Source: Ettlia oleoabundans (lineage: Eukaryota; Chlorophyta; Chlorophyceae; Chlamydomonadales). From it: a stretch of DNA of 24,066 nucleotides. Below the pieces are notes generated by a model that did not search any database, was not told where the DNA came from, and was given only the letters and a program-made list of their open reading frames with translations. Location: positions 5,662 to 29,727 of the forward strand of contig JAAMXP010000563.1 of the NCBI GenBank assembly GCA_019693395.1, given 5' to 3'. Made by a program: the position numbers and the translations under genes. This document shows, piece by piece, positions 1-10,312 of this stretch. Every line of letters starts with the position of its first letter. Position 1 is the first letter of the stretch.

Positions 1-317
1 GCTGAGTGGGTTGTGTGTGTGGTGACCAGGTACATCAGGTAAGCAGTTACGCTCCGCTAGTTGGTTTAGGCTAGTTGGTTTGTAAAGGTGCGTCCTGACA
101 GTGTTGTCCAGCAGAACCACCACCACCACCTACTAACCCGCATTGCGCTCCTTTGGTTATTGTTACTGCAAACTTGATCAACATATCGCTGTACTTGCTT
201 TCAACACACCCTCAGCACCACCACCCAGCAGCTGCCGTACTTCACTCCGCTCACTTCTAGGCAGTACAACACCCACCGTACAAACAGCTGCCCACATCCC
301 CCACCCCGCCCTCTCAC
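1..317 (-). other. Intron of glutamate synthase running off the left edge
   Basis: The last visible exon ends at 318, followed on the minus strand by a GTGAGA donor. I see no further coding stretch down to base 1. Reading through would give AAG TGA, but stopping there would remove the FMN-binding and iron-sulfur domains, so I read it as a phase-2 intron. A CCACCACCACC tract lies near 117-131 and TG-rich sequence at the very edge. Confidence 0.7.
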
Positions 318-3300
318 TTTGATGCGTTCATCTCGCTCAGCTTGCGTGCGCAACTCTTCACCCACTCGCCATAGGGCGCGCGGCCGGCCACATCCTTGGC
401 AATCTCCGTGTTGGTTTGGAAGGTGCCCGCTGCCAGATCAGCACAGACCATCTGCCCGGGCCCCAGGCGGCCCTTAGCCACCACGTTCTCGGCGTTGCTT
501 AGCACGTCCCCCAGCACGCCCACCTCGGACGCGACATACACCATGTCGTCGGCGGTCTGCAGGTGACGAGGCGGTACAGCTATGATCAGGTAGGACGATG
601 TACAGCTGGAGGGGGCAGTACCAACTGTCATGGACATTGTACTGCGAGGGTCAAGTGTACTATTGATTTCAGCGGTTGAGCATGCAAGGCCCTTTCCCGC
701 GATGCAAGAAACTTGCGAGACAGACCATCACCCCCCAACCACCCCCCACCGGCCCTCAAGGCCCCATCAGCATCCGCATGGCACACAGGCGCCTGCACAG
801 GTAAGCACAGGCACATGCATACCTGCCAGAAGCGCGCGGGGCGCAGGCCGTTGCGGTCGAGGCGGGCGCCGACCTTGTTGCCGTCGGAGAAGACGAGGAG
901 GGCGGGCCCATCCCAGCCCTCCTGCAGGCCCTCGTAGTACTCGTAAAAGTCAACCACCTGCAGGGAGGAAAGAAGGGGCGCTAAAGAAGTATTAAAAAAC
1001 AAGGTGCGGCTTCAAGGTTAAATAACCACCTCCACGCCACATCTCTGGGTGTGTTATTACAAGATCAAACTTCTCAAACATGTACACCACAAAACAGGCA
1101 CCCCAGTACACCGGCAGAGCCCCTACTCCGCAACACATATACTCCCTGCCCTCACCTCTGGGTACTTCTTGACCAGCTCTGGGTGGTTGCGGTACGCCTC
1201 GGGCACCAGCGCCATCAGAGCCTCCTGGGGGTCGCTGCCGCTGCGAACCATCAGCTCAATCATGTGGTCCAGGTTGGCTGAGTCAGACTCTGCAGGGGTA
1301 CAAAAACACACACACAAAGAAACGTTAAACAGGCGTGAAAGTCAAGGAATGATGACAGAAGGTGACGGACCCCATTGATGGTGGCAAGAAACGCGAAAAG
1401 GTTGCGAGGAAGAAACAGATTGGGAGGAAGAAACAGAAACGTAAAATTGAGATGGCGGGGCGAAGAAGGCAGAGAAGGCATGTCAAATATTTGATGATGA
1501 GCCAACAAGTTGTGGGGGAGCAGTCGTTTAGTTAAGGCTTCAGGCAGCCACCCAATGCGCCAATATCTTAGGGCCCTAGTGATGCAAAGGCCTTTTGTAC
1601 TGAACAAGGACCAACTCACGCACCGCGTGCAGAGCAGAGTGGCAGGAAGTCGTGCTCGCGGCCGTGCCAGATCTCGTTGCGCAGACCAGCCTGGCGGGAA
1701 GCCACCCTGCAGAGGGACGGGGAGCAGGGTCCATGGAGGAGCAGGGGACGAAATCAGCACATTGCATAATGCCGAGCCTGGAAATTGCTACAATCCCTAT
1801 ACACAAAGCGCTGGACAGGGCAAGTTGTATCCTCCAGTGCAAGATGGTGGCAAAGCAGGGCAGGGCAGAGGGCAGGCGGGGCAGGCCAGGCCAATGCAAG
1901 CCACGCCACGCCACGCCAAGCCAAGGCAAGCCCGGTCGAGCCAAGCCAGGCAGGGGGTGGCAAGCGCTAAACGGGGCGGCCACCCACCAGTTGAGGTTGC
2001 CCTGCAGAGTGTTGATCTCTCCGTTGTGCCCCAGCACGCGCATGGGCTGCGCCAGCGGCCACTTTGGCACGGTGTTGGTGGAGAAGCGGCGGTGGTAGAT
2101 GGCAAAGGGGGTGGTGTACCGCTCGTCCCGCAGGTCCTTGAAGAAGCGGCGCACGGCGTTGGAGTTGAGCATGCCCTGCAAAGTGATTGATCGGGGCTAC
2201 GAGGGCTACGCTCAGGGGGAGTTGCAACCTTCCAAGGGCAGCAAAACTAACGCTGCTAGGAGCAGCTTGAAACCCAAAGGTACAACTGCTGGCGACACAA
2301 TGACCAGCAAGCCCTCGTCCCAGCCAACAGTACGAGCAGTACAAACACAAGCAGCAAACAGCCACCGGCAGCACCAAAACGACATCCACCAGTGGCACCA
2401 GCACCCAACCACAGCCTAACTACAACCACACACTAATAGCAATAGCTTGCGTTTGCCTACTAAGCGGCCAGTAAGCCGCCGACCTAGTAGACGAGGAACT
2501 AGCAGTGCAGCAAAGAAGCAAGGCAGGCAGGCAACCAACCTTGTATATGATGGTGCGGTTTGAGAGTGAGCAGGCGTAGAAGTCCCAGTGGTCCTCACCC
2601 AGGGCAGCGGCCTGCAAGCAGGCAGGCAGGAAGGCAGGTAGGGTTCCGAAATCAGTCGAAGTGTTTTCACGGGTCTGAAATTCCCTGCTTACAAAAGCCC
2701 GCATTGGAGTATGAGCTTGCCACAACGGTGGTCAGCATGCCGGCTGTTTCAGCTGGCATTCCAGCCCACCCTGCCAGCTGAGCATGGCAGCTCAGCGTGT
2801 GCACTCGAACCACCTCGACAAACTGCCTGGCCCCCAAACAAGTGACAGGTCAACGTGTTACCTCAGCCTACACTGCCACCTCCTCACCTTCTCCTTCTCC
2901 ATAATTTTGCGCACAATGAAGAGCTCCCGCTCCAGCTCATCGCCGGTCAGCCCGGCTACGCTCTGGATGAACACCTGGCGGATGCGCGGCATGGTCTTGA
3001 GGGCAATGGGACCGACTGCTGCCAGGTCAACGGGCACGTCGCGCCAGCCTACGATCTGCACCGTGATACACGCCGTTGGAGATGGCCAAGGCCCGTTGGA
3101 AAGTGCAATTGTAAAGGACCCAAGAGGCAGCCTTAGAGGGGCAACAACTGTGGGTTGTAGGTGCGCACAAGGGAGGGAGCGGACGGCAGCGAGCCGCCTT
3201 TGACGGGCAGACTGGTTGTGACCAAGACAGCTGGAAGAGCTGTGGCATTGGAGCTCAATGTGGGAGCGGGTCGAGCTCTCCCTTACAGTCAGCTGCTGAC

Positions 3301-5617
3301 AACTAGAGTGGCTCTCTCGTGCAGCTGAACTTGCTGACAACGACAACTGGAGCTGCAAGTTGGTGCCGCACATAGCATCTGTAGCCAGCAGCAACCTGCA
3401 TGCATGGATCACATGCTGCTGACACTGCTGACAAAACGCCGCCCACTGAAGCAGGTACTGCATGACCTACCAGCCCGCCTGGCATCAATGCTTTGGTGTG
3501 CTATACTGCTACCTAAGCTGTCTACTGCTGTGAGGGTCAACCTCTGCACTGCACTGCACTGCACTCTGTCTTCTGGCTGCCATTGAACCGGGCTGCTGCT
3601 GCTGACTTGCTTCCACAGCATGCCTGGAGTCAAATGCCAGAATTCTCCTGTCCTGTGACTGGGCAACCCCGGATGTGCTGAGCGGAATGCCAACACCTCC
3701 CAATCAGGTGCTTGTGACTGGGCAATCCCTGATGCGCTGAGGGCAATGCCAACCCCTCCCCATCAGCTGCTTATCCACATCGAGGCAAATGGCAGCTAGC
3801 TTCACCAAACCAGCACCGGCCGAAGACAGCGCTACAACAAGCGATGTGATGGCCAACAATAATGGCAGCGACAAGCATGGCAGCTTGTGCGTCAGCCCAT
3901 CTTGCTGCTGCCCACCTGCTGCTCTGCCCCGTTGCACACCCTCACCAGGCCCCTGCTGTTTTGCCTGACCCAAGACCAGGTAAAGAAACTTACTGACAAA
4001 ACGTTTGGAAACTTGCATGCTCGCACAACATTCACATCTTTTCATATCGTACCGGCTGTCACCCACCTTGCAGTTCTCTGCCTGCACCACCTTCTCGAGA
4101 ATCTCCTTGCACTTGGCCTCAAGAGTGTCATCATTAGGGATGAACATCATGCCCACGCTGCAGCGTCCAGCAAGCATGGATATAGTTGGGATCTGTCCGC
4201 GCACGGCTGCAATAGATCAAAGAGCAGCAGCCAACGCTGCTGCCGGCCTTTCCGCGGCAAACTACGGCCCACCGCAGATTTCAGAAGTGAAGGCTTGGAA
4301 ACAAGCTTATGCATTTGCAGGCCGTGCAGTTAGACTCGCGGCAATGGCGGCAACAACTCCCAAACACGTGGCATGAGCGAGCATTGGTAGAAGGTACGAG
4401 AGTTTGCAAGGCATTGCGGTTGTGCAGCTGGTTCCCTCACCCCGTGGTTGCCTCATCCAGATCTGGCATCTCAGCCTTGAAGAGGTCCCAAGGCACCTTG
4501 GTCATCACACCCGCGCCGTCACCAGACACGTCGTCTGCTGAGCATGCGCCACGGTGCTCCATGCACCCAAGCGCCACAAGTGCCTGCGACAACAAAGGGG
4601 GGGTGGCAATTGTCAGGCACCAGCAGCGTGACTCAGCCTGCACCACGTGGCTGTATTCCAAACTGCTAGTTGGAAACTCTTTGCCAGCCGGGTTGAGTTC
4701 GCACCTGCTCAATGATGCTGTGCTTATGCTCATTCTTTAGGCTGGCAATTAGGCCCACCTGCAACCAAACGAAAGGAAAAGTAAGGCTAACAATTCATCA
4801 TTACATTCAAGTCCCCACATGCAGATAACATGTTACTTGTCTGCTGTTTTAGTCTGCGTGAGGGAATCGGCATGCAGGCGGCCGGCACAGCAGCTGGGTG
4901 CTGCACTTACGCCGCAGGCATCCAGCTCCTCAAGCAGCTGCTCCCCATCAGCAACCTCGTGCAGATTAATCGGGGTGGCGGGAGTCTGCAGCCATATGGA
5001 CACAGCAGGGCTGAAAATGAGATGCGCGTCAAAAAGCGACTGCACGCTACGAGAGCCGTACGCAGAGGCGCCGCCGCTGCTGGCACTGCCCTTCCCCGCG
5101 CTGTAATATGAGACTAAGCTCGCAGCCGAATGCCGTATTTGCACTGATCTCAAGGCCTCCAGCGCAGCCGACGAAGCGGAGGCCGGGACTCGGGTAGTAG
5201 GGCAGGGCAAGGCGCCCAGCGAGAGCTCCGCAACGCACTCCCTCAACAGAAGCGCATCTGCCTACCTGCAGTTCATCAGCCACTACCGCTGCTGCAGCAG
5301 CTACAGTGTTTGGCAGAGCCTTGGCTGTGGCCGCCACCTCTGCTGCTGGGGCCCCGGCATGCTGTCCGCGCAGGCCCTGGAAGCTCGGGAAGCCCTGCGT
5401 CAAATAGCAGCATCAATAAAATCATATGGATGGGTCCTACGTTGGCAGCTGAGGCTGTGCCTTCATGTTGCATGTTGCCGAGCCCTTGTCCCGCCAACAG
5501 CCCTACCTTGGCTGCTGTCTTGCTGGTCAGAGAACGGGAGAAGGCACGACGGCTGCTTGTGGTGCTCTGAGTCGCAAGGCCGCTGGAGGCCCTAGAGCTG
5601 GCAGCCCTGCCGTCCAT
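318..5617 (-). CDS. GLU1: Ferredoxin-dependent glutamate synthase (Fd-GOGAT), N-terminal part, 13 exons, partial
   Basis: Plastid enzyme making two glutamates from glutamine and 2-oxoglutarate with reduced ferredoxin. Exons in transcript order: 5507-5617, 5266-5394, 4911-4985, 4705-4758, 4441-4583, 4067-4206, 2888-3055, 2540-2611, 1988-2175, 1624-1706, 1156-1289, 823-957, 318-556. The ATG at 5617 opens a Ser/Ala/Arg-rich, acid-poor stretch typical of a chloroplast transit peptide. The class-II amidotransferase nucleophile is Cys104 (DACG|VGL), so about 103 residues should be removed. Family motifs seen: [89 protein letters not shown] and KGRLGPG. The WDLF and VVDFYEYY forms fit the ferredoxin type better than the NADH type. 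About 557 of roughly 1,500-1,600 residues are present; FMN, Fe-S and C-terminal domains lie beyond the left edge. All junctions keep phase except 4441/4206. Confidence 0.93.
1850..1965. repeat. Low-complexity GGCAGG / CCACGCCA tract in an intron
   Basis: The stretch begins with GCAGGGCAGGGCAGAG-like purine-rich units. It continues with short CCACG and AGCCA units, including three consecutive CCACG copies near 1903-1918. It lies in the glutamate synthase intron between exons 1988-2175 and 1624-1706. The open frames through it are products of the repeat. Confidence 0.65.
3056..4066 (-). other. Long (about 1 kb) intron of glutamate synthase
   Basis: This is the largest intron in the gene, between the exon ending at ...ENCK (4067) and the exon starting IVGWRDVP (3055). 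It has a GTGGGT donor and GTGCAG acceptor on the minus strand. It holds a 59-bp tandem duplication (3654-3771), a short CACTG repeat near 3545-3565 and several GCTGCTGCT/CTGACA stretches. No open frame inside resembles a known protein. Confidence 0.75.
3654..3771. repeat. Imperfect 59-bp tandem duplication in an intron
   Basis: Copy 1 spans 3654-3712 and copy 2 spans 3713-3771. Both start TGTGACTGGGCAA and end CATCAGSTGCT-like, with a handful of substitutions between them. The copies abut exactly, as expected for a local duplication. No coding potential is apparent. Confidence 0.85.
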
Positions 5618-6001
5618 TCCACGCCTCTATCAATAAATTGTAGGCTGCTTGGAATGGGGCGAGAAATATGCAAGCGAAAGAGGGAGAGCTAGCCCACACT
5701 CCGAGTAGAACTGAGTCGGACGTACAATCGCAAGGAGGGTTGTACTGCTGTCGTGTCCCGCGCGTCGCTTCTATGCGCTCCACAACACTCTCTGTGACCC
5801 AGGTTACGTTTCATACCGTGCACACCAATACCCAAATGCATTTTGAGGCGCGTTTATGACCACCGACACAAGTTTGTAACTTACCAGCTGCAGGCCAGCC
5901 ACTTCCACAAACTCAATGAGATTGACATGCCCGTCTGTGATCTTGTTGCATATTAAGCAGCGTTGTTAACAAGCTGCAGCAGTGCTCAGCGGCATATGCG
6001 G
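5618..6001. promoter_or_regulatory. Intergenic: UNG 3' end and glutamate synthase promoter/5' UTR
   Basis: These 384 bp separate the UNG stop codon from the glutamate synthase ATG; both genes are on the minus strand. It must hold the UNG 3' UTR and the glutamate synthase upstream region. I see no strong TATA box. The only TGTAA (green-algal polyadenylation signal) here, near 5874, is on the plus strand, so it cannot serve UNG. No coding region is supported. Confidence 0.5.
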
Positions 6002-8118
6002 TCACTCAATGCACCAGTCGATGGGCAACAGCCCCTCCTGCTGCAGCAATCTGTTGGCTTGCGAGAAGTGACGGCAGCCGAAAAAACCACGGCTGGCTGA
6101 AAGCCCAGATGGGTGCGCTGCGGTCAACACATGATGCTTGCTCTTGTCGATCACCTTGCCCTTTTCCTGCGGGGCGGTAGCGGGGAACAGCTAGCAAAGA
6201 TAAGGCAAACGTCCCTGCCCACGCATTATGGCTTGACATCTCCCCACGCAACATGGTACGTAAGTGCCATGAAATGTTGAGGCAGTGGCTGGAAGGCCGA
6301 GCCAGTGCAGCCCTGGGCATGCTCTGCTCGCTATGCATGCTTCAAACCGCCCCTAGGCTCGCTATGCGGGCTTCACACCTCTGAATTCAAGCCCCCCAGC
6401 AGAAAGCCTGCCCTCATGAGGAATCGCACCTGAGCGTAGCGCCCCCAGAGAAGGAAGACGACCCCCGTGCGCTTCTTGGACAGCTGCGAGATGGCAGCGT
6501 CCGTAAACTTCTCCCATCCCTTCTTGGCGTGAGAGGCGGCATTGTGGGCACGCACCGTCAGCACTGCATTGAGGAGCAGAGAAGAGCAGCAGGTGATGGA
6601 TGCCAGTTGTCAGCTGTGAGGGCTTTCGGAAAGCGCTAAGCATGCTCTCATGCATGCAGCTTGCTGCTTGAGAAGCTGCAGTAACAACTTTTAAGCGCAA
6701 CATGCTCACCAGCATTCAGCAGCAGCACCCCCTGATGTGCCCACTTCTCCAGGTTTCCGTGGGTGGGCACTGCGAGGCACATGGGAGAGGAAGGGACAGC
6801 TGTTTGAAAGTTTCATCCTGTAAGATTTCAGCACGTCGGAGGGGACGGGCAGCAGCTGCTGGCCAATAGACGCCACAGTCGTGGTCTGGGTGCCCCACTG
6901 CTGCTGGACACAGAGCCCGCAGCTTTGGTCAGGGCGCACACTGATAGTTGCATCCAGCCTCACACTTCTGGCCAATCGGTTAAGCGCCCCACCCACCCTT
7001 GCAGCCCAGGTCCTGTTGGAGCTCCTTGTACATGTTGCGCAGGCTGCTGGGAATCTGCTTGCCCTGCACACCACACCGACATGAAGATTGCACAAACACG
7101 GCTTTGTTTTCTATCGGTAGTACTACTGTCCAGGCAGGCCAGGCACGCCGGTAGTTTCTTTTCCAGCAAACAGCAACAGCCACTCCAGCTAGCCAACACC
7201 CCCATACACATGCATGATGTAATGCAGCATCTGCCCAAAGGCTTAGTTCCATGCTTGCCTGCGGCACCGAAAAGGAGAGGCCCATTGCCTGCCCCAAATC
7301 GTGGTACGGATCTTGCCCGAGAATCACTACTCGCACTTTGTCCACTGGACAGCTGTTCATAGCTCTGCAGAAGCAGTTGGCAGCCAATCGCAGATTACTG
7401 CCACAGACATGCCATGTAGGAATGTGCCAACAGCTGCAAGGGCAGGCCCATCAATCGTCATTGTCCAGTGGAAAATGAATATATATTAGTATGTAGCAGT
7501 CCAGCATTAGGATACATACGCATACCGACATGCAGACCTAAAAATGGCGTCCTTGGGTGGGAAAACCATCTGGTTTCCAGCCCACTCTGAGCGCACAAAT
7601 GCCTCCAGCTCTGCAAAGTACGGCTTGTCCAGCTCAACACCCAACAGCTGGCGCCAGCTGTCCTCGACCAGCAGGTCTGACAGGCGCGGCAGCCCCCCCA
7701 CCGCCTCCGCCTTAAGCACCACCTGCTTTGTGGTGCAACAGGAGGGGCGAGCAGGCGGGCCAGTTGAGGGGGTAAAGGTGGAGTTTTGGAGATGTGTTGT
7801 GTGACAGGATGGTGTCGTGCGGCAACCCACCTGCTTGGCGAGTGCCGCGTTGCGGTTGGCATGTGCACGCATGTGTTGCTGCTCATTGGCCTGAGCCTGT
7901 GGCAGAGCTGTGGCTTGCTCGGCGGCAGCTGGCGGGGCTGATCCAGCTGCTGGTGCTGCAGCTGCTGCTGCCGCTGCGTCCTGCTGTGGGCTGGAGGGTG
8001 GGGCAGCTGCGGTGGTCTGCTGGCCTGCTTCATCTGCTGCCTGTGTATTAACCGCCCTCTCCATGCTTGGCGTCGGCTTTTTGAAAAACGAGTCGATGGA
8101 TTTCTGACGGGAGCCCAT
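6002..8118 (-). CDS. UNG: Uracil-DNA glycosylase, family 1, with N-terminal PCNA-binding motif
   Basis: Removes uracil from DNA to start base-excision repair. Seven exons, transcript order: 7831-8118, 7538-7722, 7259-7364, 6997-7063, 6710-6769, 6430-6563, 6002-6166; the total is 1,005 nt (334 aa), phase-consistent throughout. Motif A is GQDPYH with catalytic Asp176; Tyr178 of this motif excludes thymine in the family. [15 protein letters not shown] carries the uracil-binding Asn. Motif B is HPSGLS with His298; most relatives have HPSPLS. The N-terminus, [15 protein letters not shown], fits a PIP box (QxxIxxFF), as in human nuclear UNG2, and is followed by an Ala/Gln/Pro-rich linker to about residue 90. 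The start was chosen because the PIP box sits at the extreme N-terminus, as in UNG2. Intron 3 uses a GC donor. Compartment is inferred: nucleus from the PIP box. Confidence 0.95.
7064..7258 (-). other. GC-AG intron in UNG
   Basis: The coding sequence requires joining ...LSFSVPQ (ending 7259) to [15 protein letters not shown] (starting 7063). The donor read on the minus strand is CAG|GCAAGC and the acceptor is GTGTGCAG. A GT donor 9 nt earlier (TCG|GTGCCG) would delete three residues, VPQ, and keeps frame, so it remains possible. GCAAGC is the better match to the donor consensus apart from the C. Confidence 0.7.
8096..8118 (-). other. PIP-box coding segment of UNG
   Basis: Codons 4-11 approximately encode [10 protein letters not shown], matching the PCNA-interacting peptide QxxhxxFF and followed by two lysines. 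In animal UNG2 a motif at the same place recruits the enzyme to replication forks. The match is seen in sequence; the role here is inferred. Confidence 0.75.
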
Positions 8119-8731
8119 GATTGCCAGGCCAGGGGCGGCACCGAAAGTCAAGTGCGCTGGCGGTGGTGCACGCAGGGAGCAGAGCAAATGGCGGATTGAA
8201 ATCAGTCGGGTGTTGCACGCCACGATACTTGTGGCAAGTCTCAAGGACATACACAATAGCACGAGATAGATAGCGCCCAAGGGGGGCTTCAAGCTTGAGT
8301 GTGGCGGATGGGTTGGAAACCCTGCAGTCCTGGTAGGGCCGAAAATATGCGCACAGGCGTATAAGAACATCAACCAACGCAGGGACCAGCCCAACGGGAC
8401 TCACTGACCCGCAACACAGTGTGGCATAGCACGCAGCACCACACTGCCTTTTCGCATGCTTTGCCTCCAATGCTGCAAAATTTAGCTTACAATCGCTATC
8501 TTTGATACTATAATCACCGACCAGCGCTGCCAAAGTCCTCAGACAGTGGCGCATCCAATTACGCGTTGCTAAACGCCCGGCCGGGTGCCGTGGTGCATGC
8601 AAGCCTTGTTGTACATTGGCGCGATTAGTGGGACCCAGCAGGTTCCGCACTCCCGCACTCGTCGTGCCATCTGCTTGGTAGCATCACGCAGCCGGAGCTG
8701 TAGGTTTTGCAAGCGAACGGCTGTTGGCCAC
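8119..8731. promoter_or_regulatory. Divergent intergenic region between UNG and the Sel1-repeat gene
   Basis: The 613 bp lie head-to-head between two ATGs transcribed outward, so they should contain both promoters and 5' UTRs. Antisense frames cross it but show no recognisable domain. I see no clear TATA box or E2F-type site. Sequence is mixed, with an AT-richer patch around 8455-8520. Confidence 0.5.
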
Positions 8732-9484
8732 ATGGCAGGCGAGGGTGAGTGGTGCAGCGATTGCCGGCTCCGGGGAGGGTCATGTGCCGCCGCCCTAGTG
8801 TGCGCACTGAGCAGGCACTGCCTTGCCTAACCACACCTCTCCCCTTGCCCTCTTTTGGCAGGCCCCACTAGTGGCAGCCCCAGCAATGCAGCCACCCAGC
8901 CACAGCCCCCGGTGGTGATGCTGCCTGACGGCCGCCTGCAGCAACCCGTCAAGCTGGGGGCGGTTGTAGCTGATGCTCTGCGGCGGTGGTACTTGGAAAC
9001 AGAGAAAGAGGCGCTACGTGGTGATGTGGTGAGCCAAGCATAAGCCCGCCCCGCCCTAAATGCTTATTGAAAGGGAAGTGGGAGGGAAGGCAGCCTGTAC
9101 GACGCTGGTAGGCAGCAGCATCAATTTGTCGTTATTGCGCCAAAACCATGTTGCGCCGGGCACAGCTGTGTAAACTGTTGCTCCGATGCAACTATAGTTT
9201 CCGAGAATGACCACGCTTTGCTTGTTGCTCATTATTAAACTAACCTGCACACCGTCGTGATCAGGGCTCCTCCCAACTGACGTGCTGCCTTGCCGTGTGT
9301 TTGGCTGTGGGATGTGCAGAAGGCGCAGGCGTTGCTAGGTCAGATGCTGATAGAGGGTTACGGCTGCCAGCCCGACCCAGTCAAGGGGCGAGAGTGGGCG
9401 GAGAAGGCGCGACGGAGAGGATACAGGATGGAAGGGGTCTACTGCACCATCTGGTGGGTCAATGGTGAAGGGGTCTCCCTGTAA
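8732..9484 (+). CDS. Small Sel1-like-repeat protein (114 aa)
   Basis: Three exons: 8732-8744, 8862-9028 and 9320-9484, total 345 nt with stop. Exon 1 is only 13 nt (MAGE plus one base) with donor GTGAGT; phases 1 and 0 join cleanly. Residues about 17-45 are a Pro/Gln linker then VVMLPDGRLQQPVKLG. The C-terminal half carries an alpha-helical repeat: KAQALLGQMLIEGYG, then D at the usual spacing and GREWAEKA, which fits the Sel1/TPR-like consensus (KAxxxLGxxYxxGxG...A). A single repeat suggests a small adaptor or scaffold rather than an enzyme; function is not recognised. There is no signal or transit peptide. It may share a promoter region with UNG. The TAA stop lies within a TGTAA pentamer. 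The last exon could alternatively be spliced after YCTI (CTG|GTGGGT). Confidence 0.72.
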
Positions 9485-10312
9485 GGCGTTGCACACACAC
9501 CTGTGCCCTGTATGCTGCTGCACGGTTTGTCAGTGCCATGAACCTCCCATATATTGCCTGCGTGCCTTAGGCCGGCATCTGTGCACCCGACTGCCACACT
9601 CTGGGTTGTCTGCATGCGAATCACAACAGTTTGCCCTGTGCACGGGTCGTAGAAAGTCAGCAGCAGGCTGTGCAAGCCATGGCAGCTATGCCGTCTTTCC
9701 TATCCATTGTTGTTACGGTGCTTGTCCCCCGACTTGCCTGACTTGTGTCCCGCCTTGCACGATTGGCTCTTCATGGTCCCGCAGAGATGTTGGAGTGATG
9801 TATACCAGTCGGTGTTGATCCACACTTGGAGCCGCCCGCTTGCTGTCATGCCCACTGGCCCCCAGATGTAGCGGAGGTCGGCTCAACAACTGATCACGTT
9901 GGAAGCCGTGTGCTCACTCGAGTACCCACGGGCTTCGCAGCTGTACCTACGGACAGGCTGCTTCCTCCCTATGGGCGGGACAGCATGGCCTACAGCGGAC
10001 TGGTCAACAGCTGAGCCACAATGGATTCCTTGCACTCATTTTGTGCTTGCCCGCTGGCACCGCAGTTGTCGGCTGAAGATGGCAATCTACTCTCGGGCCC
10101 CAGCTCCCTCCCAGGTTTTCCCGCTACACCTTGGTTTCTTTTGCTGCCCATTGCTCCCTTTTCTTGCTACCTTGTCTGCTCGCTGCTCACTGTTTGCCAA
10201 TTCCTTCTTCTATTTTCCGTGTTGGATAGCTTTAAGACGCTACTCCTGGCCGAGAGGCTTGATGTCAACACGGCATGGCATGGCATAGCACAGCGGCAGC
10301 CGCCGTCGGCCA
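9485..10312 (+). other. Intergenic / UTR sequence without a recognisable gene
   Basis: This stretch holds the 3' UTR of the Sel1-repeat gene and the upstream region of the methyltransferase. Several frames of 60-130 codons are open on the plus strand (9826-10014, 9899-10288), but none resembles a protein family and they overlap each other. A pyrimidine-rich tract runs at about 10120-10220. An upstream exon of the methyltransferase could be hidden here. Confidence 0.45.

Noticed and set aside
315..320. AAG TGA read as the stop codon of a short glutamate synthase
   Set aside because: The protein would lose its FMN-binding and Fe-S domains; AA|GTGAGA is a good donor, so an intron leading beyond the window is more likely.
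1510..2190. 226-codon plus-strand frame
   Set aside because: It is antisense to two glutamate synthase exons and crosses a low-complexity intron tract.
7458..8141. 227-codon open frame on the minus strand
   Set aside because: It overlaps UNG exons 1-2 in another frame, is Pro/Arg/Gln-rich and lacks any motif; it is a shadow of GC-rich coding sequence.
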